Assembly: GCA_015062085.1 (NCBI GenBank)
Contig: SUVI01000144.1
Span: 1-9,940 of the forward strand
Direction: 5' to 3'
Length of the DNA stretch: 9,940 bases
DNA from: Planctomycetaceae bacterium
Lineage (GTDB): Bacteria > Planctomycetota > Planctomycetia > Pirellulales > Thermoguttaceae
Made by a program: the position numbers and the translations under genes. The stretch's first letter is position 1, and each line of letters begins with the position of its first letter. Below are positions 1-7,580 of this stretch, piece by piece. Below the pieces are notes generated by a model. The model saw only the letters and a program-made list of their open reading frames with translations. It was not told where the DNA came from and searched no databases.

Positions 1-114
1 CGCGGTTCGGGAGTGAACGCGGTTTAGGAGTGAACGCGGTTCGGGAGTGAACGCGGTTTAGGAGTGAACGCGGTTCGGGAGTGAACGCGGTTTAGGAGTG
101 AACGCGGTTCGGGA
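1..114. repeat. 17-bp tandem repeat with two alternating variants (34-bp higher-order unit)
   Basis: Six complete 17-bp units and a 12-bp partial seventh lie head to tail from the first base of the window. The units alternate strictly between CGCGGTTCGGGAGTGAA (1-17, 35-51, 69-85, partial 103-114) and CGCGGTTTAGGAGTGAA (18-34, 52-68, 86-102). They differ only at the two bases CG versus TA. The real period is therefore 34 bp, so the array probably grew by duplication of a two-unit block. The array may extend to the left of the window. It is non-coding as far as can be seen and sits upstream of the GH84-like gene. No CRISPR-like spacers are present. Function is unknown. Confidence 0.97.
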
Positions 115-116
115 AC

Positions 117-141
117 GTTTTCGTTTGGTGAGAACGAAAAC
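117..141. promoter_or_regulatory. Perfect 9-bp inverted repeat upstream of the GH84-like gene
   Basis: GTTTTCGTT (117-125) and AACGAAAAC (133-141) are exact reverse complements around a 7-nt loop, TGGTGAG. No T-run follows on either strand, so a standard intrinsic terminator is unlikely. It directly abuts the end of the 17-bp array and lies about 80 nt before the next start codon. Positions 115-135 also match a site upstream of the EEP gene (7496-7516). It could be an operator or an RNA hairpin in the leader. The assignment as regulatory is an inference from position and symmetry. Confidence 0.45.
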
Positions 142-220
142 TCCAGTCGATCGGGGCGAATTTTAGGGTTTTGAAAGGGTGTCCTTTTTCATAGGATCGA
201 AGTAAGGAGATTTTGATAGA

Positions 221-2866
221 ATGGAATTGCATTTTAGTGTTTTTCGTGGAAAGTTCGCACAGACTATCATTTCAGTATTTCTGGTTTGGGGACTGATTTT
301 TGGCAGTTCAGCACTCCTTGCCGAGAGCGTCTGCCCGATTTGTCCGATCCCGCGCGAGTATCGAGCTTCGGGGGAAACGCAGATAGTGGAAAATGCGCAG
401 TCTGCCGTGATCATTCTTCCTGCGGAGCCGGGAACGACGGGGCAGTATGCAGCGGAACGGCTTCAGACACTCATCCGGAATCGTTTCCGTATGGAACTGC
501 CGATCGCGGGAAATGACGCGTTGGAAGCATTGGAAAAAGGCAGCGTCAGCTCTAATTTGGCGTTTGTGCTTTCGGTGGATCCCAATGCGGTAAAACGTGA
601 TGGAGAAAGTGTCGCCAACGGTTTCCGGATCTGGTTTGAGACACAAGAGAACGGCCGGACCCGGATCCATCTTCAGGGAACCGACGCTCCGGGATTGATC
701 TACGCCTGCGAGGCGGTTTTCGGGCTGATCTCGAAAGATCCGGCAACAGGAAAAGTTCAGATCACGAAAGCCGAAGTCTGTGACTGGCCCTCCATTCCAT
801 GGCGCGGGCGTCCGCATTCCGTCATGGCACACCAGCTCGCGCCGGGTCAGCTGGACGCATACGTTCACGCACGCATCAACTTCGCGGACTACCGAGACGA
901 TCCGCGCGTGAAGGAAACGCTCACGATGCCGCCGCGCAAAGCGTCGATGGGCTGCCCTCCCGGTCAACCGGTCGATGCGGAACTCGCTAAAAAACTCCTG
1001 GCGGAATGCCATCGCCGCGGAATGTATGTTTACGGAGTAGCGTCGTGCAATCTTCCGGAAAACCGCTACGGCCTCCTGACACAGACGTTCGATGAACTTC
1101 TGGCTCTCGGCTGCGATGGGATCTGGATCTCGATGGACGACACGGGAGGCGGCTCCGATCCGGTTCGCCTCGCGGAATATGCTGCGGAATACATGCGGAA
1201 AAAGGGGCTGAAAGGGCACGATGTCCTCTTCACGCCGGGTCTGCGAGAGTACCAGAATATCGATCTTCCGCTGAATCGCCGCATGGCGCAGATCGAGACG
1301 TTCAATGAAGCGACGTGGATCTTCACGCGGGTCCCGTGTGCCGCGGATGCCGAACTTGCGCGCAAGATCGGACTGAAAAAGAAGGTCGCGTGGTGGTTCA
1401 ACTACTGCGAGACCAGGTATCCGGACCCGAAGGCGGGGTTTATGCACTCATCGGCGATTTTGACGACACAGCGGAAGAACGGTCTGCCGTCGTACATGAA
1501 TCTGCTTCCCATCACACCGGGGTGGGGGAGTCCTGAATTTGAAAAGATCCGCGACGCGGCGCAGAACGTGGACCACGTGAATCTCTGGGCCATGTGCGGC
1601 GGGTGGCCGTCGGAGTACGCTATCACCATGTTCGGACACTGGGCGTGGAATCCGGAAAACTGCGACTGGCCGCATCTGCGTGATTCGATCTACTCTTTCG
1701 TCTGGGGACCGGGTCAGGTCGAGCTGATCCGGAAATTTGACGAGACGTACGCGGAACTCAAGACGTTCTACATTTTGCCGCGAAACTGGAGTTTCCGCAC
1801 GCCGGACAATGGACTGGTGCGTCTGAAGAGTCCGGAAAATCGGGAACGTGCACTGGAACTGCTCGCGCAGCTGGACGCCATGGCGGCAGAACTGGCGAAA
1901 AAGGGACCGACGGAAACGGCTCTGGATGCGAAGCGTCTGGAATACCAGTACATCGAACCGATGCTCACCGCACTGCGTATTGCCCGGATCCAGGCAGAGC
2001 TGGACTACCCGGAATACGAATTCGCGAATTTTGAGCACACGGCAGCCGCTCTGGCGATGGAAAAAGGTGAGGCGGCGGCGAATGCGTACCTTGCCCGTGT
2101 TCATGAAACGGTCTCAGCGCAGCTCGTGAAACTTTCGGCGGCTCTTCAGGAACTCAAGGACATTGAGCCGGTCCTGGATATCTGGCGAGCGCGTCTTGCG
2201 GCGGGAAAGACCGTGGCGGAACGGAAGGCCGCGGAACTTGAGAAACGAAAAGCAGAGTGGGAAAAACTGACCCATCTGCACGTGAAGGAGATCTTCCCAT
2301 TCCAGAGTGCGCCGGTCGAGGGAAACTTCGCGGCACTCTTCGATGGACTGCAGAAACCGAATTTCCTGGAGACGCTTCGAGTCGTCCCGGCAGAGGCATG
2401 GAAAACGGAGGTTTCCCAGACGACGGGACCGTATCGAGTCGGAAAATTCCGCAGGGATGGGATCGCCATGCCGACGCTGGCGGCCGTGATGGTCCCGCGG
2501 CACACGAAAACGAAGCCTGGAGATGCGGGTTGGATCGAACAAACGGTGGATCTTGGAGCGTTTTCAGACGCGGACGGACCGCTTCAGGCGGAGCTTTTCC
2601 TCACCGACACGCGGGTTGACCACCGATACCAGAATGTGCGCAAGATCGAGATCCTGGTGAACGGAAAAGTCATCTGGTCGCGTGACCTTGCGGATCCGAA
2701 TGCGAAAGACTGGTGCGTTTTTCCGCTGGAACGTGCCTCGGAAACGGATGCCTCTTGCCGGATCGTGGTCCGTGTGACGGAACTCCAGAACGTTTCCGAC
2801 CACACGAGCTGGGTTTTTGTCGGTCCGCTGCGGATCGTAAAAGCGCAGGAAACGGCATCAAAATGA
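221..2866 (+). CDS. Secreted GH84-like glycoside hydrolase (beta-N-acetylhexosaminidase type)
   Basis: This 881-residue protein begins with a signal peptide (hydrophobic core about residues 15-33, likely cleavage after Ala34), so it should act outside the cytoplasm. Residues about 36-185 look like the alpha/beta domain that precedes the catalytic barrel in GH20, GH67 and GH84 enzymes. It ends in the typical join WPSIPWRG beginning at Trp189. The barrel (about 190-510) carries GIWISMDD with Asp306-Asp307, matching the acidic pair of GH84 O-GlcNAcase/NagJ-type enzymes, then VAWWFNY at 389-395 and HWAWNPEN at 473-480, both resembling GH84 segments. An alpha-helical region (about 520-690) and a probable beta-sandwich (about 695-870) follow. 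The usual GH84 first-strand GFYG motif is not visible, so the first part of the active site is diverged. The start is set by AAGGAGA at 204-210, ten bases before ATG. Expected role: removal of N-acetylhexosamine from glycans. The family is inferred by motif recall; a related GH20-superfamily enzyme is the main alternative. Confidence 0.72.
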   Translation: MELHFSVFRGKFAQTIISVFLVWGLIFGSSALLAESVCPICPIPREYRASGETQIVENAQSAVIILPAEPGTTGQYAAERLQTLIRNRFRMELPIAGNDALEALEKGSVSSNLAFVLSVDPNAVKRDGESVANGFRIWFETQENGRTRIHLQGTDAPGLIYACEAVFGLISKDPATGKVQITKAEVCDWPSIPWRGRPHSVMAHQLAPGQLDAYVHARINFADYRDDPRVKETLTMPPRKASMGCPPGQPVDAELAKKLLAECHRRGMYVYGVASCNLPENRYGLLTQTFDELLALGCDGIWISMDDTGGGSDPVRLAEYAAEYMRKKGLKGHDVLFTPGLREYQNIDLPLNRRMAQIETFNEATWIFTRVPCAADAELARKIGLKKKVAWWFNYCETRYPDPKAGFMHSSAILTTQRKNGLPSYMNLLPITPGWGSPEFEKIRDAAQNVDHVNLWAMCGGWPSEYAITMFGHWAWNPENCDWPHLRDSIYSFVWGPGQVELIRKFDETYAELKTFYILPRNWSFRTPDNGLVRLKSPENRERALELLAQLDAMAAELAKKGPTETALDAKRLEYQYIEPMLTALRIARIQAELDYPEYEFANFEHTAAALAMEKGEAAANAYLARVHETVSAQLVKLSAALQELKDIEPVLDIWRARLAAGKTVAERKAAELEKRKAEWEKLTHLHVKEIFPFQSAPVEGNFAALFDGLQKPNFLETLRVVPAEAWKTEVSQTTGPYRVGKFRRDGIAMPTLAAVMVPRHTKTKPGDAGWIEQTVDLGAFSDADGPLQAELFLTDTRVDHRYQNVRKIEILVNGKVIWSRDLADPNAKDWCVFPLERASETDASCRIVVRVTELQNVSDHTSWVFVGPLRIVKAQETASK

Positions 2867-2941
2867 AATTGAAAGACCGTCGAAATGACGGATGAACACG
2901 TCGTAGAGAAAATCAGGCCATTTGAGAAAGCGAGGCGGAAC

Positions 2942-4855
2942 ATGAAGAAGATATTTGCATTTTTTCTGCTTTTAGGCGTTCTGGCGGTTCCGCTTTGCGC
3001 GAGTGACTGGGACACGACGGGCAAAGGGGGGCGCGGCGGACAGCTTTCTCCAGAAATCGCAGAGAAAGCTTGGATGGAATTTCCGGCATACCAGCCGGGG
3101 ACGGATGCGGGAGTGCTGCTTACGATGGATTGGGTCGTGATCGACGCCATGGCGCATCCGGAAACTCGCCAAAAGACCGCGGCTCGGCTCGCTGCGCTCC
3201 TGGGAGACCCAAAGACGACTCCTCAGGCAAAGAAATTCATTTGCGCGAAGCTCTACCAGATCGGAACGGAGGCGGAGATCCCGGCCGTCATTCCTCTTTT
3301 GAGCGATGCGGATTCCGTCGATGATGCGCGGCTTTTTCTGGAGCGGATCGGTACCGAGTCGGCACGACAGGCACTTCGTGAAGCTGCGGAAACGCTCTCC
3401 GGACGGCCGTTCATTGGGGTGGTGAATTCACTCTCGCTCCTGCAGGACGGACCGGCGTTTGCGAAAATCGTTTCTCTAACGGCGTCAGGGGATCCTGAAG
3501 TCGTTCGGGCTGCGTGGCGTGCTCTCGGAAACTATGGCAGTGAAGAAGCAGGGAGATTTTTTCTGGAGCGTCTGACGGCAGAACGGAAAGCGAACATTTG
3601 GCTCGAGTCGGCGGCTGTACGCTGTGCGATACTGCTGCGCGAAAATGGAAATGTGACGCTTTCCGAGGCCGTGCTGGATCAGCTGACCTGCACGTTCCGT
3701 TCTTTGGCAGGACGGAAAGCAGGATGGAAAGCGCGCTGGGATCTCTTTCCCTCTGCGCTCAAAAACGACATGGCGCAGGAATGGATCGATTCGGAAGATC
3801 CCGTCAAAAAAAATCTTGCGCTTTCGCTGCTCGCACCCAAATTGGAAGCGGAACGAGAGAACAAACCGATGGAGATCTGGTTCCGTGAGATGATGGGACA
3901 GAACGAGATGCTGGCGCGTGAAGCGGAGATCTGGTTCGCGTCTCAGCCGAAAGAGAAGGTCGGTCCGTTTCTTCTTGGGAAAATGAAAGCGGAAAAAGTG
4001 CCGTCCGTGAAGATCGTGGATCTGCTCGCGAAACTGAAATTCTACGATGCGATCGATCCTCTCGTGGAGCTGGCGAAGCAGAAAGATCCGGAGTGCTGGT
4101 CTGTGGCGCTTCGCGGGCTGCGCGGCGTCTGCGATCCGGACGAGTTCGATCTGCGCCGCATGCTGAGACTTTACCTTGAAGTCCAGGATCCGGTCCAAAA
4201 AGACCTCGTGAGCCGGACGACTGCCGCCATTGCAGAGAAAAATCCGAATGCGGAGACGCGGGCTGACGTTTTGCTGGTGCTCATCGACGCGGAACCGGAG
4301 AAAGATTCGGCTGAATTTCAGATCCAGGTCCTGCCGCTTCTGGGGCGTCTTGGAACGGCGAAGGTCTTTGCTCTCGTGGAAAAAAGCATGAATTCCGAGA
4401 ATGCAGACATTCAGGAGGCTGCGTGGCTTGCGCTGTGCAATTGGCCGAATGCAGAACACGCGGCACTTCTCTGGAAACGTGCGGAAACCGGAGATCCGGC
4501 GGCACTGCGAGCTTTCATTCGCGTGATCACCATCCCGTCCGAACGGCCTGCGGCAGAAGTGTTTGCCGACCTGAAGCGGGCGTTTGAGAAAGCGGTGGTC
4601 CCGGAAGACCGTCTTTTGGCTGTGGAACGTGCAAAAGCCGTCCGTACTCTTGAGATCGTCCAGTGGCTCGCGGAAATGCTGGATGATGAGGTCTTGGCGC
4701 AAACCGCGTGCGTTTCCATCGTGGAGCTTGCGCATCACCGATTCCTCCGCCAGCCGAACAAAGCCGTCTTTGATCCGATCCTTCAAAAAGTGAAGGACGT
4801 CTCTCAGAGCGAAGAGATCCGCCAGCGTGCAGAAAAAGCGCGTCTCGGAATGTGA
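2942..4855 (+). CDS. Secreted HEAT-like repeat protein
   Basis: The 637-residue protein starts at the MKKIF methionine, which gives a clean signal peptide (charged start, hydrophobic 4-18, likely cleavage after Ala20). GAGGCGG at 2932-2938 is a modest ribosome-binding site. An in-frame ATG at 2885 would add 19 charged residues ahead of the signal peptide and has no clear binding site, so it was not chosen. The rest is almost wholly paired helices of the HEAT/armadillo type. Examples are the segments around residues 75-145 (RLAALLGDP, then FICAKLYQIG, then IPAVIPLLSD) and 175-215 (VVRAAWRALGNYGSEEAGRFFLERL). No enzyme motif is visible. Such proteins usually form a solenoid scaffold for protein or ligand binding. 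Related HEAT-repeat exported proteins are common in planctomycetes and verrucomicrobia beside carbohydrate-active genes. It follows the GH84-like gene by 75 nt, so cotranscription is plausible. The binding partner is unknown. Confidence 0.82.
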   Translation: MKKIFAFFLLLGVLAVPLCASDWDTTGKGGRGGQLSPEIAEKAWMEFPAYQPGTDAGVLLTMDWVVIDAMAHPETRQKTAARLAALLGDPKTTPQAKKFICAKLYQIGTEAEIPAVIPLLSDADSVDDARLFLERIGTESARQALREAAETLSGRPFIGVVNSLSLLQDGPAFAKIVSLTASGDPEVVRAAWRALGNYGSEEAGRFFLERLTAERKANIWLESAAVRCAILLRENGNVTLSEAVLDQLTCTFRSLAGRKAGWKARWDLFPSALKNDMAQEWIDSEDPVKKNLALSLLAPKLEAERENKPMEIWFREMMGQNEMLAREAEIWFASQPKEKVGPFLLGKMKAEKVPSVKIVDLLAKLKFYDAIDPLVELAKQKDPECWSVALRGLRGVCDPDEFDLRRMLRLYLEVQDPVQKDLVSRTTAAIAEKNPNAETRADVLLVLIDAEPEKDSAEFQIQVLPLLGRLGTAKVFALVEKSMNSENADIQEAAWLALCNWPNAEHAALLWKRAETGDPAALRAFIRVITIPSERPAAEVFADLKRAFEKAVVPEDRLLAVERAKAVRTLEIVQWLAEMLDDEVLAQTACVSIVELAHHRFLRQPNKAVFDPILQKVKDVSQSEEIRQRAEKARLGM

Positions 4856-4870
4856 GCCGTTGGGACGAAT

Positions 4871-4926
4871 GAAAACACGAAAGTGAAAACACGAAAGTGA
4901 AAGCATGGAAGTGAAAGCATGGAAAG
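4871..4926. repeat. 14-bp tandem repeat, AABB pattern
   Basis: Four 14-bp units lie head to tail: GAAAACACGAAAGT twice (4871-4884, 4885-4898), then GAAAGCATGGAAGT (4899-4912) and GAAAGCATGGAAAG (4913-4926). The first two are identical. The last two differ from each other by two bases at the end and from the first pair by a few substitutions. This suggests duplication of a unit, divergence, and a second duplication. It begins 15 nt after the stop of the HEAT-like gene, in non-coding DNA. Confidence 0.93.
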
Positions 4927-5068
4927 ATGCGGATTTCGTGTTTTTACGAGTTCCTGATCCTCGAGAGCGTTGGTTTTTCATGCTCTGGGAGGGGCACTGA
5001 AGTTTTGAAGAGAATGCGTTTCTCCCTTTTTCCGAATTTTACCTGCCTTAAAAATCAGGAGGACCTGG
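4927..5068 (+). promoter_or_regulatory. Rest of the intergenic leader before the isomerase-ceramidase fusion gene
   Basis: This is the remainder of the 213-nt gap between genes. It is richer in A and T than the coding DNA. It contains a weak hairpin, GAGAA (5010-5014) with TTCTC (5020-5024), followed by CCC and five T residues (5025-5032), which might be a poor terminator or attenuator. A clear ribosome-binding site, AGGAGG at 5057-5062, sits six bases before the ATG at 5069. An open frame that runs through the region from 4927 into the next gene has no coding character. No promoter can be called with confidence. Confidence 0.35.
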
Positions 5069-7453
5069 ATGACTCAAAAAATTCATTTCCCGTTTGTGCT
5101 CTTACTTGCGGCGCTCCTTTTCATGGCGGCCGGTCCTGCTGTTTTTGGGGATTCGGGCGGTGGGCCTGCAGATGCGGCAGGGATGGGAGACTCGGAAGCG
5201 CCTTCATTTGCTGAAACGGAGCGGGCGCTTCAAAAATTGAACTGGAAAATAACGGTCGCGGCGTACTCGTTCCGAAAGTTTACGTTTTGGGAGACGGTGG
5301 ATCAGGTCTCGGAAATGGGGATCGATTCGCTTTACGGATTCAATTTTCAGACCGTCGGCGGCGGGATCGAGGGAAAACTGGATCCTGCGGCGCTCAGTGA
5401 CGAAGCGCTCTGGAAGATCAGGACGAAACTCGATTCAGCCGGCTTGGAACTGACGGCGCTCTACTACGGTGCGTATCCTTCTGATGAAGCGGCGTGCCGG
5501 CGCATTTTCGAGCGCAGCCGAATGCTTGGCGTTCGCTATTTTGTGAGTGAACCGCGTCCGGAACAGCTCCCCATGCTGGAACGTCTTGGCGAGGAGTACG
5601 GGATCACGGTGGGGATGCACGGTCACGACAAAAAAAGCTCACCGAATACTTGGCATCCGTCTCTCGTCATGAAGGAATGCGCAAAATACTCACCCGCCAT
5701 TGGTGCGTTCAGCGACACGGGGCACTGGATCCGTTCCGGTTTGGAGCCGGCGGCTGGTGTTGCGGTGCTGAAAGGTCGAACGGTCGGATTGGACCTTCAC
5801 GATCTGAATGAGGCCGGTGAAGACGTTCCTTTAGGGACTGGGACGGGAAAGATCGCGGAAATGCTCGAAACACTCGCGGGCGTCAATGCCGCTCCGGTCC
5901 TGCTCGGGATCGAGTATCTTGGAAATCCGGAAGATCCTTCCGCGGACGTAAAGCAAAGTGTCGATTTTCTGAAAAAGCAAGCGGTCCGGCTTGCGTCGAA
6001 AACGGAATTCCGCGTCTGGGGCGGACGACGTGCGGCTCCCGGATTCTACGTGGGCGCAGCCTCCTCAGACATTACGCCGCTGCGTCCCGTTTCGCTTGCC
6101 GGGCAGTTTTATACTCGGATCTCCCAAGGGGTCGCGACTCCCGTGACGGCCAACGCTGCTGTGGCGGAAAAGGTCGGTGAGGATGGTGAAAGTGCCTGCG
6201 TCATTTTTGTGAGCATCGACACCGCCTGCATTCAGAAGCTCTTTAAGGAGGCCGTTTTCGAGAAGTTCCGTCAGAACTTTCCTGACTTGGACGTCCGCAG
6301 CCTGATCCTCACGGCGACGCACACGCACAGTGCGCCGGACATGAACGCGGACGGATACTATGTGCTTCCGAAAGACGGCAGTGTCATGAAGCCCAGCGAG
6401 TACATTGAGTTCGCGTCTGAACGTGTCATCGACGCGATCCGCAGAGCGTGGGAAAGCCGCACGGAAGGAGCGTACTCCTACGGTCTGGGACTGGCGGCGG
6501 CTGCGTACAATCGGCGGGCGGTCTACGCAAACGGGAACGCCGTGATGTACGGCAGCACGAATGATCCGAATTTCCGTGCCGTTGAAGGGATGGAAGACCA
6601 TGATGTCGGCTGCATGTTTTTCTGGAAAGGTGAGGACGATGCTCCGGCAGCGATCCTCGTGAACGTGGCGTGTCCGTCGCAGGTGAATGGATCTTCCAGT
6701 TTCATTGACGCGGATCTTTGGCATCCGGCTCGGGAACTGCTTCGCCAAAGGTATGGAAAGGACGTCGTGGTTTTGGGACTGTGCGGTGCTGCCGGCGATC
6801 AATCACCGCACATTCGCTATCGGCATGAGGCGGAGATCCGGATGCAGAGACTGCGCGGGCTTGAACGGACGGAAGAATTGGCCCGCCGCATCGTGAATGC
6901 CGTGAATGAGACTTTTGAAACGGTTAAGAATGTTCGCGAAGTGCCGTCAGTTGTGAAGTGTCTCTACGAGGAGATCGAACTTCCGGAACGTCTCATCACG
7001 AAAGTGGACTATGAGAACGCGCTCACTAATGCGAAACAGATGGAAGAGGCCGCGGCGAATGCACCTGACCGTGGCGCTTCCGGACCGCACGCTCTGGGAG
7101 CCTGGCATCGCAGTATTGTGGAACGCTGGGAGAAACTCGCGGAGGATCCTGCGCCAACGTATCGGACCTGCGTGCGTGCGGTACGGATCGGCGACACGGT
7201 CTTCTGCACGAATCAGTTTGAGCTTTACACGGACTTTGGGATCCAGATGAAGTCTCGGTCTCCGGCGGTCCAGACGTTCGTCGTGCAGCTTTGCGAGGGG
7301 GTTCAGGGAGACGGGACTTACCTTCCTTCGGAGCGTGCCGTGAAGGGGGGAGGATACGGTGCCGTCGTTCAATCGAACATGGTGGGACCGGAAGGCGGAC
7401 AGATACTCGTTGAGAGATCCCTTGAGATGATGCACGAGCTTTTCCGAAAATAG
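5069..7453 (+). CDS. Secreted fusion: sugar phosphate isomerase/epimerase-type barrel plus neutral-ceramidase-like domain
   Basis: The 794-residue protein has a signal peptide (hydrophobic about 8-25, cleavage near 27) and a strong AGGAGG site at 5057-5062. Residues about 57-315 resemble the AP-endonuclease-2/xylose-isomerase-like TIM barrel. Candidate metal ligands are Glu161 (VSEPR), His184/His186 (MHGHD), Asp216 and His219 (SDTGHW) and Glu282 (GIEYLG). A short linker leads to residues about 326-794, which match the neutral/alkaline ceramidase N-terminal domain: an opening VGAASSDIT, the zinc-type motif ATHTHSAP (His418, His420), EDHDVG (His511), GAAGDQSPH with Ser579 at the position of the ceramidase nucleophile, and YLPSERA...GGGYGA (Glu755, Tyr763) as possible further ligands. 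The usual C-terminal beta domain of true ceramidases is absent. Known ceramidases hydrolyse the amide of ceramide, but planctomycete homologues are mostly untested, so the substrate here is unknown. The reading frame is unbroken across the junction, and the second domain has no signal peptide of its own, which argues for a genuine fusion. Confidence 0.85.
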   Translation: MTQKIHFPFVLLLAALLFMAAGPAVFGDSGGGPADAAGMGDSEAPSFAETERALQKLNWKITVAAYSFRKFTFWETVDQVSEMGIDSLYGFNFQTVGGGIEGKLDPAALSDEALWKIRTKLDSAGLELTALYYGAYPSDEAACRRIFERSRMLGVRYFVSEPRPEQLPMLERLGEEYGITVGMHGHDKKSSPNTWHPSLVMKECAKYSPAIGAFSDTGHWIRSGLEPAAGVAVLKGRTVGLDLHDLNEAGEDVPLGTGTGKIAEMLETLAGVNAAPVLLGIEYLGNPEDPSADVKQSVDFLKKQAVRLASKTEFRVWGGRRAAPGFYVGAASSDITPLRPVSLAGQFYTRISQGVATPVTANAAVAEKVGEDGESACVIFVSIDTACIQKLFKEAVFEKFRQNFPDLDVRSLILTATHTHSAPDMNADGYYVLPKDGSVMKPSEYIEFASERVIDAIRRAWESRTEGAYSYGLGLAAAAYNRRAVYANGNAVMYGSTNDPNFRAVEGMEDHDVGCMFFWKGEDDAPAAILVNVACPSQVNGSSSFIDADLWHPARELLRQRYGKDVVVLGLCGAAGDQSPHIRYRHEAEIRMQRLRGLERTEELARRIVNAVNETFETVKNVREVPSVVKCLYEEIELPERLITKVDYENALTNAKQMEEAAANAPDRGASGPHALGAWHRSIVERWEKLAEDPAPTYRTCVRAVRIGDTVFCTNQFELYTDFGIQMKSRSPAVQTFVVQLCEGVQGDGTYLPSERAVKGGGYGAVVQSNMVGPEGGQILVERSLEMMHELFRK

Positions 7454-7492
7454 TTTTACCTTTCATAGAAAATGGCGGGATGGGGTGGTTGA

Positions 7493-7516
7493 GAAACGTT
7501 TCCGTTAAGTGAGATC
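7493..7516 (+). promoter_or_regulatory. Candidate operator: palindrome GAAACGTTTC within a motif shared with 115-135
   Basis: GAAACGTTTC (7493-7502) is a perfect 10-bp palindrome with a central CG, a symmetry seen in LacI-family operators. The overlapping 21 nt at 7496-7516 match 115-135 at 17 positions (ACGTTT, then CGTT, then GTGAGA in common). Both copies lie in leaders before secreted-enzyme genes, 85 nt and 116 nt from the start codon. No regulator gene is present in the window, so the operator reading is inference. Confidence 0.35.
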
Positions 7517-7580
7517 CTGCGGGGTTCCAGCCTGGTCCTTTTGCCGCATTTTATTTTAATTCATTAGGAAATTCAAATCA

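Noticed and set aside
1..114. CRISPR array
   Set aside because: Units are contiguous 17-mers with no unique spacers, and no cas genes are present.
174..189. Small hairpin AAAGG-GTGT-CCTTT followed by two T residues before the first gene
   Set aside because: Only five base pairs with a short T-run; too weak to call a terminator or attenuator.
308..1447. Long minus-strand open frame (379 codons) opposite the GH84-like gene
   Set aside because: It is rich in Arg, His and Phe without any recognisable domain, lies wholly opposite a well-supported gene, and is the usual antisense shadow of codon bias in moderately GC-rich DNA.
2877..2891. Inverted repeat CCGTC-GAAAT-GACGG after the GH84-like gene
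   Set aside because: Five-bp stem without a T-run; expected by chance and not a convincing terminator.
3485..4981. Minus-strand open frame of 498 codons opposite the HEAT-like gene
   Set aside because: Low-complexity Arg/His/Phe composition, no ribosome-binding site or domain, and it overlaps the repeat array; the + strand frame has a signal peptide and clear helical repeats.
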